Position numbers and translations under genes: made by a program
Notes under the pieces: generated by a model
Database searches by the model: none
Told to the model about the DNA's origin: nothing
Seen by the model: only the letters and a program-made list of their open reading frames with translations
Shown: one piece after another, positions 43,466-52,301 of the stretch
How the letters are laid out: every line of letters starts with the position of its first letter
How positions within the stretch are numbered: the first letter of the stretch is position 1
Assembly (NCBI GenBank): GCA_964508055.1
Contig: CAZDRI010000007.1
Location: forward strand, 4,568 to 68,567
Direction of reading: 5' to 3'
DNA: 64,000 bases
Source of the DNA: CAZDRI01 sp964508055
GTDB lineage: Bacteria; Pseudomonadota; Gammaproteobacteria; PS1; Pseudothioglobaceae

Positions 43466-44302
43466 ATGGCTGACAATAATACTATTTTAATAAACCGAAT
43501 ATCGCTACCAAAAAAATATATAAGTATAGATGAAATATCTGATAAGGATTTGAACATATTGAATTCAAAAAAAGGAATAAAGCATCTTATTAGAAAAAAT
43601 AATATTAATATCAATACTATTAATGATGCTTTGCAACAAATTGACTATAGAAACAAGTTAACTCAACTGCAAATACAATTACTTAAAATGCAAAAACATA
43701 TTATTAATAATAATAAAAGGTTAATAATTTTGTGTGAAGGTAGAGATTATGCAGGTAAAAATGGTGCAATTCGCAGCTTCATGGAGCATATGAATCCACG
43801 AAACTGTGAACTAGTTGCCCTGCCAAAACCGTCAGAAGATGATGAAAAAAGCTGGTATTTTCAACGCTATGTAGAAAAATTACCTAAATCAGCCAATATA
43901 ACTTTTTTTGATAGGAGTTGGTATAACCGTGCTATAGTTGAGCCAGTAAATGGATTTTGCACTGCAGAGCAATATGAGATATTTATGGAGGAGGTCGTTC
44001 AATTTGAAAATATGCTTTTATCTGATGGAGTAATGCTAATTAAGTTTTATTTCTCTATAACTAAGAAAGAACAAGAGAAAAGATTAGCCTTTGTAAGAAA
44101 AGACCCGCTTCAGCATTGGAGGTTATCTCCAGTTGATGAGAGAGCTATTGAACTTTGGGATAAATACACACTTTATAAAGATGAAATGTTTAAAAGAACT
44201 TCTTTTAACAATAATCCATGGATTATTATTAAATCAGATAATGAAATGGAAGCTAGGCTAAATAGCATAGAATACACTATATCAAAAATAGACTATGATT
44301 AA
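43466..44302 (+). CDS. polyphosphate kinase 2, second tandem copy
   Basis: Second PPK2 paralogue, 278 residues. It keeps WYFQRY and FFDRSWYNRA but its Walker A reads CEGRDYAGKNGAI, where the first copy has DASGKGGFI. The asparagine after the P-loop lysine and the tyrosine before alanine may alter nucleotide or polyphosphate preference. The N-terminal about 55 residues differ from the first copy. It follows that copy by 11 bases and overlaps the Nudix gene by eight, so all three form one transcript. Confidence 0.9.
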   Translation: MADNNTILINRISLPKKYISIDEISDKDLNILNSKKGIKHLIRKNNININTINDALQQIDYRNKLTQLQIQLLKMQKHIINNNKRLIILCEGRDYAGKNGAIRSFMEHMNPRNCELVALPKPSEDDEKSWYFQRYVEKLPKSANITFFDRSWYNRAIVEPVNGFCTAEQYEIFMEEVVQFENMLLSDGVMLIKFYFSITKKEQEKRLAFVRKDPLQHWRLSPVDERAIELWDKYTLYKDEMFKRTSFNNNPWIIIKSDNEMEARLNSIEYTISKIDYD

Positions 44303-44726
44303 AAAAGTTCCTAAAATTTATACAGCAGGTGGAATTGTAAACTGCAAAGGCAGAGTTTTAATGATATTTAAAAATGCTAAATGGAATTTTCCAAAAGGCA
44401 GAATAAAGAAAAATACTGAAAAAAAAGAAAATGCGCTTCGCGAAGTATGTGAGGAAACTAACTTAGATTTAAACAAACTAAAAATAGTTGAAAAATTACC
44501 TACCACTCATCATTTTAAAATTGAAAAAAATAAAAAGAAAATTATTAAAATTACCTATTGGTATGCTATGTCATATTCTGGCAGCTTAAATGATGTTAAA
44601 CCGCAAATAAAAGAAGGTATTTATGGTTGTGTTTGGTTTGGCGAAGATGATTTATCATTTTTATCAAAAAATAATACCCACTACAGAGTGGCTTATCTTA
44701 TAAACTTTTGGCTAAAAAGTAGATAG
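44295..44726 (+). CDS. Nudix hydrolase
   Basis: A 143-residue Nudix protein. The Nudix box is recognisable as GRIKKNTEKKENALREVCEE followed by TNL. The catalytic REVCEE core is intact, but the first conserved glutamate position is a threonine and the late glycine an asparagine, so it is a variant box. The substrate could be a (di)nucleoside polyphosphate or diphosphoinositol-like compound; coupling with two PPK2 genes suggests a phosphoanhydride substrate. That is inference. Confidence 0.85.
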   Translation: MIKKVPKIYTAGGIVNCKGRVLMIFKNAKWNFPKGRIKKNTEKKENALREVCEETNLDLNKLKIVEKLPTTHHFKIEKNKKKIIKITYWYAMSYSGSLNDVKPQIKEGIYGCVWFGEDDLSFLSKNNTHYRVAYLINFWLKSR

Positions 44727-45242
44727 ATACACTAAAACAATTAACTAAAATACATAATTTAAAAAATATATTATATTTTTTACCTTTAAATTAAATATTA
44801 TTGCAAAGGTGTAAAAGCATTAACTTATTTTTCTCAGTTTTAAATTGTAAGTTATTAACATAGCAGTGCAGTATGTTTTTTTGACTAAAAAAAACTTGAC
44901 AAAATCTTAATATTAAGTTAAAACAAATTAAAAAATTTTAAAAAGATAAATTAGATGGTATTTAAAAAAATTAAAAAAATCTAGCTATTTTAAAGTTGTA
45001 AAAAAATTATAAAATCACTTGATTTTTAAGACAGTATCTGAACTTTACATAGTTTGTCATTCAATGAAAATTAATTTTTCATTACAAAAATATCTTACAG
45101 AGAGGAGTTCAAGCTACATGTGCAGGTTGTTATGTAATCTAAAATTATGGTTGCAAAGTAGGTATAGCACATGAAGAACCTATATAACCATAGATGTAAG
45201 GTTAGGTATTTTTTAGATTTAATAATAAAAATTGGAGGAAAT
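44727..45242. other. long intergenic region before fccA
   Basis: These 516 bases hold no convincing gene. A possible promoter lies at 44896-44923 (TTGACA, a 16-base spacer, TTAAAA), and a perfect 12-base palindrome, CTTAATATTAAG (44906-44917), sits in its spacer, where a regulator could bind. Around 45101-45140 one frame reads VQATCAGCY then a stop, which resembles a cytochrome c haem site with the histidine changed to tyrosine; it may be a trace of a lost cytochrome gene or chance. The ribosome-binding site GGAGG at 45234-45238 belongs to fccA. Confidence 0.45.
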
Positions 45243-45836
45243 ATGAAAATTAAAATAATTACAGGCTTGTTAATTACAAATTTATTTGTTTTTAATGTAT
45301 TTGCCGATAATCCAAGCACACTTATGCTGGTGGATAGCTGTGCTGGTTGTCATGGAACTGATGGTTATAGTAAAGGACCAGCAGCACCAACAATAGCAGG
45401 ACTTAACAAAGAATATTTACAAGAACAAATGCAAGCATTTAAAGATGATAGCATTACCAGCACAGTAATGGGTCGTATTGCTAAAGGATATTCAGATGAA
45501 GAAGTTTCCAGAATGGTTGATTATTTTGCTAAAAAAGCATATGAGTCCGCAAGACAATATACTGATTCTAAGAAAGTTGTCTTAGGTAGAAAATTACATA
45601 ATAAATATTGTAAAAAATGTCATGAAGCCAACCCTTATGTTACTAATGAAAAAGATCAAGGTTATGCTGTTATTGTAGCAGGACAATGGGCACCTTATTT
45701 ACAATATGTCCTTCGTGATTTTATTAATGAAAAACGCAAAAACCCAGGAAAAATGAAAACTAGACTGAATAAAATGTACAAAAAATATGGTAATGATGGT
45801 GTAGAAGCTTTAGCACATTTTTATGGTAGCAGATAA
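45243..45836 (+). CDS. fccA: flavocytochrome c sulfide dehydrogenase, dihaem cytochrome subunit
   Basis: Periplasmic cytochrome subunit of the sulfide dehydrogenase, passing electrons from the flavin subunit to the respiratory chain. The 197-residue precursor has a signal peptide (about residues 1-21, ending VFA) and two haem sites, CAGCH at residues 33-37 and CKKCH at 123-127, the dihaem layout of FccA. I choose the ATG at 45243 because TTGGAGGAAAT stands right before it and gives a clean signal peptide; a longer frame from 45171 adds 24 unrelated residues. fccB follows after 22 bases. Confidence 0.9.
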   Translation: MKIKIITGLLITNLFVFNVFADNPSTLMLVDSCAGCHGTDGYSKGPAAPTIAGLNKEYLQEQMQAFKDDSITSTVMGRIAKGYSDEEVSRMVDYFAKKAYESARQYTDSKKVVLGRKLHNKYCKKCHEANPYVTNEKDQGYAVIVAGQWAPYLQYVLRDFINEKRKNPGKMKTRLNKMYKKYGNDGVEALAHFYGSR

Positions 45837-45858
45837 TAATTTTAAGGAGAATTGAGAT

Positions 45859-47160
45859 ATGAATAAATTTACGCGCAGAGATTTTATAAAAATTGGAAGT
45901 GCTGCTGGTGTTGTTGGTCTTACTAATACAAGTTTTTTTATTAGTAACGCAAATGCTGCAGGCGGTAAGGTTGTTATTATTGGTGGTGGCATAGGAGGTG
46001 CTACTGCTGCTAGATATATTAAAAAAGCAAACTCATCAATTGATGTTACTATTATAGAACCAAACAGATATTACTATACTTGTTTTATGAGCAATTGGGT
46101 TATTGCCGGTTTAAAAAACATGGATTTTATACGTCATGCGTATAATGGGCTAAAACACCTTGGAGTTAAAATGGTTTATGATAATGCAATAGGTATTGAT
46201 GATAAATTTGTTAGAACATCAAATCATGACAGGATTGCTTTTGACCGCTGTATTGTTGCACCTGGTATTGATTTTAAATGGGAAGCTATTGAAGGCTATG
46301 ATGAGCGTGTTGCTAATTTAATTCCTCATGCTTGGAAAGCTGGAAAGCAAACTGAAATTTTACGGAATCAGATAGTTAGCATGCGTGATGGTGGAGTAGT
46401 TGCTGTTGTGCCACCAACTAACCCTTTTCGCTGTCCTCCTGGACCTTATGAAAGAGTGTCGCTTATTGCAAATTATCTTAAACATCACAAACCAAAATCA
46501 AAAGTTTTAGTGCTTGATCCAAAGGATAAGTTTTCTAAATTTGGATTGTTTACGGAAGGATGGAAAAAACATTATGGCTATGGCACTGATAATAGTCTGA
46601 TTACTTGGATTAATGGTGCTGCAGGAGGTAATGTTGAATCAGTAGACCCTAAAACTAATACCTTATTTGCTACAGTGGAAGATTTTAAAGCTGATGTTAT
46701 TAATATTATTCCACCACAAAAAGCAGGGAAAATAGCATTTGCAGCTTCTTTAACCAAAGGTGATTGGTGTCCAGTAAACCACAAGACTTTTGAGTCAACT
46801 TTACGCAAAAATATCCATGTAATTGGTGATGCTAGTATAGCTTCTCCACTTCCTAAATCTGCTTATGCTGCAAGTTCTGAAGCTAAAGTATGTGCCTCAG
46901 CAGTTGTTGCTGCCTTACAAGGCAGAAATCCTGAGGAACCTTCTTATGTTAATACTTGTTATAGTCTTATAGCCCCAGATGATGGTATTTCAGTGGCTAT
47001 GGTATATCGCTTAGGTGCGGATGGTAAAATTATTAAAGTTAAAGGCTCTGGAGGACTTACTCCATCTGGCAAAAACAGTGATGCAGATATGAGACAAAGA
47101 GAAACAGCTTATGCTGAAAGTTGGTATAGAAATATAACTTCTGATAGCTTTAATGATTAA
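45859..47160 (+). CDS. fccB: flavocytochrome c sulfide dehydrogenase, flavoprotein subunit
   Basis: Oxidises sulfide to sulfur or polysulfide in the periplasm. The 433-residue precursor has a Tat signal (TRRDFIKIGSAAG). The FAD-binding GGGIGGATAARYI follows. YYTCFMSN carries the cysteine that binds FAD covalently in this family. The redox-active cysteine pair is present in FRCPPGPYER and in GDWCPVNHKTFES. All key residues of an active enzyme are therefore visible. A ribosome-binding site (AAGGAGA) precedes the start. It works with the cytochrome encoded just upstream. Confidence 0.96.
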   Translation: MNKFTRRDFIKIGSAAGVVGLTNTSFFISNANAAGGKVVIIGGGIGGATAARYIKKANSSIDVTIIEPNRYYYTCFMSNWVIAGLKNMDFIRHAYNGLKHLGVKMVYDNAIGIDDKFVRTSNHDRIAFDRCIVAPGIDFKWEAIEGYDERVANLIPHAWKAGKQTEILRNQIVSMRDGGVVAVVPPTNPFRCPPGPYERVSLIANYLKHHKPKSKVLVLDPKDKFSKFGLFTEGWKKHYGYGTDNSLITWINGAAGGNVESVDPKTNTLFATVEDFKADVINIIPPQKAGKIAFAASLTKGDWCPVNHKTFESTLRKNIHVIGDASIASPLPKSAYAASSEAKVCASAVVAALQGRNPEEPSYVNTCYSLIAPDDGISVAMVYRLGADGKIIKVKGSGGLTPSGKNSDADMRQRETAYAESWYRNITSDSFND

Positions 47161-47260
47161 TAATTATTTTTTAAATTTTCATAAGTAAATAAAAAAAAGT
47201 AAAGTTAGTAAAATTTATGTGTTAAAATTAATAGAACAATTTTTTAAAAAAGGAGGTATT

Positions 47261-48718
47261 GTGAATAATATTAGTATAATTTTGATATTAAGCTTTTTAG
47301 GTTTCTTTTCTACCAGCTCTATTGCTGCAGTAGATAAAGTTCCTGAAGCATTATCTGAAGAATCAAAAAAATGTATTGAATGTCATAAGAAAAACAATCC
47401 AGGCATTTATGAACAATGGGGAGCAAGCAAGCATTTTACTGCTAATGTTGGTTGTTATGAATGTCATGCAGCAAAACCAGACGATAAAGATGCCTATGTC
47501 CACGGTGATAGAAAAGTTAAAAAATATGTTTCTATCATAGTTTCACCTAAAGATTGTGCTAATTGTCATGCTAAAGAAGTTAAGCAAGTGCAAGATTCAC
47601 ATCATGCGAAGGGTGGAAGGATTATTGGTTCATTAGATAATTTATTGGCAGAAGTTGTTGAAGGTAATAATAAAATGATTACTGAGGGTTTTCCAGGTGG
47701 AGTATCAGCTGCTGCTGTTAATGGTTGTTGGCAATGTCATGGTTCTCAAGTAAAAGTTTTAGAAAATGGTATGTTAGACCCAGCCACATGGCCTAATACA
47801 GGTATTGGCAGATTAAACCCTGACGGTTCTGAAGGAGCCTGTTCAGCTTGTCATGCCAGACATGCTTTCTCAGTAGCTCAAGCACGTGACCCTGATACTT
47901 GTGGTAAATGCCACTTAGGACCTGATCATCCACAAAAAGAGATATATGAAGAATCTAAGCATGGAATTCAATTCTTTGCTGCAAGACATGAAATGCCGTT
48001 AGATAAACCTAAATTTATTCCAGGTGAAGATTTTTATTCTGGTCCTACTTGCTCAACTTGTCATATGGGAGCTACAAGAGAACAACCTGTTACTCACGAT
48101 GTTGGTATGCGTATTTCTTGGAATAACCGCCCTCCAGTATCAATTCGTCCAGAAAAATCTGACGCTAAAATGGGGTTACCTGGTGCTAATATTGACTGGG
48201 AAACACGACGTGATAATATGAAAGATGTGTGTTCAGCTTGTCATACTGAAAATTATGTAGATAATTTTTATAAGCAATATGATAGTTTAGTTCATTTATA
48301 CAATGATAAATATGCCAAGCCAGGTATTAAGTTAATGAAAGCAGCTAAGCCATTATTAAGCCCAGTTAAGTTTTCTAATAAAATTGATTGGATATGGTTT
48401 GAAATTTGGCATCATGAAGGACGTAGAGCACGTCATGGCGCTTCTATGATGGCACCAGATTATACTCACTGGCATGGAACCTATGATCTTGCCAAACATT
48501 TTTATACGAAAATGTTGCCTGAACTTGAAAAGATAGCTAAAGAAGGCAAAACTTCTGGTGACAGCGCTAAAATCAAAGCAGCAAAAGGATTACAAACTGC
48601 AATTGATGAAGTATTAAATAGTGGTGATCATAAGTGGTATCTTGGTAAGATGGATGCTGCTGAAAAAGCTAAACGCAAAAAAGCTGCAGAAGACTTTAAA
48701 AAGCGTCATGAAAACTAA
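47261..48718 (+). CDS. hao: octaheme cytochrome c, hydroxylamine oxidoreductase family
   Basis: Periplasmic multihaem protein, about 485 residues. Eight CXXCH sites (CIECH, CYECH, CANCH, CWQCH, CSACH, CGKCH, CSTCH, CSACH) lie between residues 38 and about 328. The C-terminal half (WFEIWHHEGRRARHG, then MMAPDYTHWHGTY with Tyr401) is that of the HAO family, whose active enzymes carry a haem-crosslinking tyrosine near the C-terminus. I choose the GTG at 47261: AAGGAGG is just upstream and the product starts with a good signal peptide ending IAA; the frame also extends to 47219. The reaction (hydroxylamine oxidation or nitrite/NO reduction) is not settled by sequence. Confidence 0.85.
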   Translation: MNNISIILILSFLGFFSTSSIAAVDKVPEALSEESKKCIECHKKNNPGIYEQWGASKHFTANVGCYECHAAKPDDKDAYVHGDRKVKKYVSIIVSPKDCANCHAKEVKQVQDSHHAKGGRIIGSLDNLLAEVVEGNNKMITEGFPGGVSAAAVNGCWQCHGSQVKVLENGMLDPATWPNTGIGRLNPDGSEGACSACHARHAFSVAQARDPDTCGKCHLGPDHPQKEIYEESKHGIQFFAARHEMPLDKPKFIPGEDFYSGPTCSTCHMGATREQPVTHDVGMRISWNNRPPVSIRPEKSDAKMGLPGANIDWETRRDNMKDVCSACHTENYVDNFYKQYDSLVHLYNDKYAKPGIKLMKAAKPLLSPVKFSNKIDWIWFEIWHHEGRRARHGASMMAPDYTHWHGTYDLAKHFYTKMLPELEKIAKEGKTSGDSAKIKAAKGLQTAIDEVLNSGDHKWYLGKMDAAEKAKRKKAAEDFKKRHEN

Positions 48719-48761
48719 GCTAACTTTTTAAAAAGAAGTATCTAGTTAACTAGTTAAATAA

Positions 48762-48789
48762 GGGAACGCTATAAGCGTTCCCTTTTTTT
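48762..48789 (+). terminator. intrinsic terminator after the fccAB-hao block
   Basis: GGGAACGCT (48762-48770) and AGCGTTCCC (48774-48782) form a perfect nine-base, GC-rich stem with a three-base loop, followed by seven T. It lies 44 bases after the cytochrome stop codon on the same strand. This is the clearest rho-independent terminator in the window. Confidence 0.95.
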
Positions 48790-49036
48790 ATACCTCTTAT
48801 AAAAAGATTATTATAAGAATCAGCTTTATTAAATTTTCTATTCTAAAACATAATGATGTCTTTTAGTTTTATTATTAATTAATTACTTTGTAATATGTTT
48901 CTATGCTTATACCAAAAATATGTATTGGAAATATACAATAATTTTGCAATGGTATTAATGTGATTATATAGCATTGTATTTTGTTAATATTAGGTATCAT
49001 ATTAGCTCTTATTTTCAAAATACGGGGGTAATTTAA
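48790..49036. other. ppsA upstream region
   Basis: Very AT-rich, with no open frame of interest. It must hold the ppsA promoter; no single -35/-10 pair stands out. A run of five G (GGGGGTAA, about 49023-49030) serves as the likely ribosome-binding site of ppsA. Confidence 0.45.
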
Positions 49037-51400
49037 ATGCAATTAGTAGCTGATTTGAAACAATTTAGTATTAATGATGTTGAAAAAGTTGGAGGTAAAA
49101 ATGCATCATTAGGTGAAATGATTACCCAACTAAGCAAAAAAGGAGTGAGAGTCCCAGGTGGTTTTGCTACTACTGCTCATGCTTACAGGACTTTCCTTGA
49201 AGAAAATAATTTAACTGAAAAGATTGATGATTTATTAAAAAACATTGATGTAAATGACATTGACGAATTAGTAAGGGTAGGAAAAGAAATTCGTAATTTA
49301 ATTGAAAATGCTAAATTTTCTGTAGAATTTGAAAATAAAATTCGAAAAAACTATCAAAAATTAGTAAAAGCTTATGGAGATAATTCTAGTTATGCAATAA
49401 GGTCATCAGCTACAGCAGAAGATTTACCAGATGCATCATTTGCAGGTCAGCAAGAAACTTTTTTAAATATAAGTGGTATAGATAATGTTTTAAAGGCAGT
49501 AAAAAAAGTATTTGCATCACTATATAACGACAGAGCTATATCTTATAGAATACATAATAACTTTAAACATTCTGAAGTTGCACTTTCAGCAGGTATACAA
49601 CTTATGTCAAGAAGTGATGTTGGCGCAAGCGGTGTTATGTTTACGATAGATACTGAATCAGGATTTGATGATGTAGTATTTATAACAGCTGCTTACGGTT
49701 TAGGTGAAACTGTAGTTCAAGGCTCAGTTAACCCAGATGAATTTTATGTTGCAAAAGCTATTATCAAAAATAACAAACCTGCAATAGTAAATAAAAACTT
49801 AGGTAGCAAAAAAATAAAAATGATTTATTCTGATAATAAAAATTCTGCTGTTAGGACTGTTGATGTTGATGAGAATGAGAGGAGTAAATTTTGTATTAAT
49901 AATGAGCAAATTGAAGAATTAGCAAAATTTGCAGTTATTATTGAACAGCATTACCAAAAGCCTATGGATATTGAATGGTCGTTAAATGGTTTAGATAATA
50001 AAATTTACATTCTACAAGCTAGACCTGAAACTGTAAAAAGCAAGGATAACCAAAATGTAATCACTAACTACAAATTAAAAACTCATTCTAATAAAGTAGT
50101 AATAACAGGTAGGGCTATTGGTCAAAAAATAGCTTCTGGCAAGGCAAAAATTATTACTGACCTAAAATATATGAATGATGTCAATGAAGGAGATATTTTA
50201 GTAACTGATATGACCGACCCCGATTGGGAACCAATAATGAAACGCGCTGGAGCAATTGTTAGTAATCGTGGAGGTAGAACTTGTCATGCAGCAATTATTG
50301 CAAGAGAACTTGGCGTTCCTGCTGTGGTTGGATGTGGTGATGCAACAGAAGTAATAAGAGATGGGCAAGATGTGACTATCTCATGTGCTGAAGGCGATGA
50401 AGGTTATGTTTATGATGGAATAATTGATTTTGACATTAATAAAACAAATATAACTAGAATGCCTGATTTAAAAACTAATATTATGCTAAACATTGGTAAT
50501 CCTTCTTATGCTTTTAATTTACAAGCAACTCCAAACGAAGGTGTTGGCTTAGCTAGATTAGAATTTATTATCAATAATATGATAGGTATTCACCCTAAAG
50601 CAATCATTGAAATCAAAAAACAAGATAAGAGCCTTAGAAATTATATAAAAAGTAAAGCCCACGGCTACAAAAGCCCTAAAGACTTTTATATCCAGAAATT
50701 AATAGAAGGTATATCAACTTTAGCTGTTGCTTTTAAAGGTAAAAAAGTAATTGTGCGTTTATCTGACTTTAAATCAAATGAATATGCCAACTTAATTGGT
50801 GGTGATATTTATGAGCCAAATGAAGAAAATCCTATGATAGGATATCGGGGAACATCAAGATATTTATCAAAAGAATTTAAAGAATGTTTTAAGTTAGAAT
50901 GTGATGCATTAAAAATTGTTAGAAATGAAAAAGGTCTTACAAATGTAGAAATAATGGTTCCTTTTGTAAGAACATTAAATGAAGCAAAACAAGTAACTCA
51001 ATTATTAGCTGAAAATGGTTTAAAAAGAGGTGAGAACAATTTAAAGGTAATAATGATGTGTGAGATACCAGCAAATGCAATTTTAGCAGATAAATTTTTA
51101 GAATATTTTGATGGTTTTTCAATTGGGTCAAATGATTTGACACAATTAACATTAGGTTTAGACAGAGATTCTGGATTGATATCACACTTATTTGATGAAA
51201 GAGATTTAGCTATTAAAACTTTAATAAAAATGGCTATTAAAGCATGTAAAAAACAAAATAAATATATTGGTATATGTGGTCAAGCACCTTCTGATTACCC
51301 TGATTTTGCTTATTGGCTGTTAGAACAAGATATAGATAGTATTTCTCTAAATCCTGATAGTGTTATTAGAACTTGGAATTATTTAAGCACTAATAAATGA
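49037..51400 (+). CDS. ppsA: phosphoenolpyruvate synthase
   Basis: Converts pyruvate and ATP to PEP, AMP and phosphate, the entry to gluconeogenesis and a useful step when pyruvate comes from amino acids. The 787-residue protein has the N-terminal ATP-grasp domain (DVEKVGGKNASLGEM, YAIRSSATAEDLPDASFAGQ), the central swivelling domain with the phospho-histidine in GGRTCHAAIIARELG (His417), and the C-terminal PEP/pyruvate barrel with GSNDLTQLTLGLDRD and GICGQAPSD. It overlaps its regulator gene ppsR by four bases. Confidence 0.97.
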   Translation: MQLVADLKQFSINDVEKVGGKNASLGEMITQLSKKGVRVPGGFATTAHAYRTFLEENNLTEKIDDLLKNIDVNDIDELVRVGKEIRNLIENAKFSVEFENKIRKNYQKLVKAYGDNSSYAIRSSATAEDLPDASFAGQQETFLNISGIDNVLKAVKKVFASLYNDRAISYRIHNNFKHSEVALSAGIQLMSRSDVGASGVMFTIDTESGFDDVVFITAAYGLGETVVQGSVNPDEFYVAKAIIKNNKPAIVNKNLGSKKIKMIYSDNKNSAVRTVDVDENERSKFCINNEQIEELAKFAVIIEQHYQKPMDIEWSLNGLDNKIYILQARPETVKSKDNQNVITNYKLKTHSNKVVITGRAIGQKIASGKAKIITDLKYMNDVNEGDILVTDMTDPDWEPIMKRAGAIVSNRGGRTCHAAIIARELGVPAVVGCGDATEVIRDGQDVTISCAEGDEGYVYDGIIDFDINKTNITRMPDLKTNIMLNIGNPSYAFNLQATPNEGVGLARLEFIINNMIGIHPKAIIEIKKQDKSLRNYIKSKAHGYKSPKDFYIQKLIEGISTLAVAFKGKKVIVRLSDFKSNEYANLIGGDIYEPNEENPMIGYRGTSRYLSKEFKECFKLECDALKIVRNEKGLTNVEIMVPFVRTLNEAKQVTQLLAENGLKRGENNLKVIMMCEIPANAILADKFLEYFDGFSIGSNDLTQLTLGLDRDSGLISHLFDERDLAIKTLIKMAIKACKKQNKYIGICGQAPSDYPDFAYWLLEQDIDSISLNPDSVIRTWNYLSTNK

Positions 51401-52209
51401 CTAATAATGTAAGAGAAGTATTTTATCTGTCAGATGGTACTGGACTTACTATTGAATCATTAGGTAACAGTCTTTTATCACAATTTAATAAGCATAAATT
51501 TAAAATAGTTAATATTCCTTTTATTGATACCAACTCTAAAGCAATTAAAGTTCAACATAAGATTAATGAGTCTTATACTAAAAGCAAAATAAAGCCTTTG
51601 GTTTTTTATACAATCGTTAATAAAGATATATTAAAAATAATTAACAATAGTAATGGATTTTTTATTGATTTTTTTAACCCATATTTAAAACTTTTAGAAG
51701 ATGAATTAAATCAAAAACCTTTAAATATATCTGGCAAGGCTCGTAGTATGGGGTCTTATTCAGACTATAAGTTAAGGATTGATGCCTTAAATTATGCAAT
51801 AGATAATGATGATGGGATTACTACTGACTATAAAAACGCTGACATTATTATCTTAGGAGTATCAAGAAGTGGAAAGACTCCTGTTTGTTTATACTTATCA
51901 TTACAATATAAAATAAATGTAGCTAATTACCCTTTAGTAGATGATGACCTAATAAATCCCATATTACCTAGTTTTTTAGACAAGTATCGGGATAAGCTGT
52001 TTGGACTTAGTATTAATCCAGTGCGATTAAGTCAAATAAGGTTTGAAAGGAGGCAAAAAGGAAAATATGCTGATATTGAGCAATGTAAATTTGAAATAAA
52101 TCAAGTAGAAAAAATGTATAAAAATGAGAGAATAAAATACCTTAATACCTCTAATGTATCTATAGAAGAAATGGCGGTAAAAATATTACAATTAAAAAAA
52201 ATTATCTAA
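51397..52209 (+). CDS. ppsR: PEP synthase regulatory protein (kinase/pyrophosphorylase)
   Basis: DUF299 bifunctional enzyme that inactivates PEP synthase by ADP-dependent phosphorylation of a threonine and reactivates it by pyrophosphorolysis. The 270-residue protein has VFYLSDGTGLTIE at the N-terminus, the P-loop GVSRSGKTPVCLYLS and the closing LSINPVRLSQIRFERR. Overlap with ppsA supports the pairing. Confidence 0.95.
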   Translation: MTNNVREVFYLSDGTGLTIESLGNSLLSQFNKHKFKIVNIPFIDTNSKAIKVQHKINESYTKSKIKPLVFYTIVNKDILKIINNSNGFFIDFFNPYLKLLEDELNQKPLNISGKARSMGSYSDYKLRIDALNYAIDNDDGITTDYKNADIIILGVSRSGKTPVCLYLSLQYKINVANYPLVDDDLINPILPSFLDKYRDKLFGLSINPVRLSQIRFERRQKGKYADIEQCKFEINQVEKMYKNERIKYLNTSNVSIEEMAVKILQLKKII

Positions 52210-52301
52210 TTTTTTAACTATCGTTAAATTTTAAAATTGCAATATTTAATATTAATAACTTAATGTAAAATAATGAAATTTACTTACAAATATTTGCAGT
52301 A

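Noticed and set aside
45171..45242. Longer fccA start
   Set aside because: The signal peptide and the strong GGAGG site both point to the ATG at 45243.
45095..45319. A 74-codon minus-strand frame before and into fccA
   Set aside because: It is antisense to the fccA signal peptide and upstream region, and its composition is that of a shadow frame.
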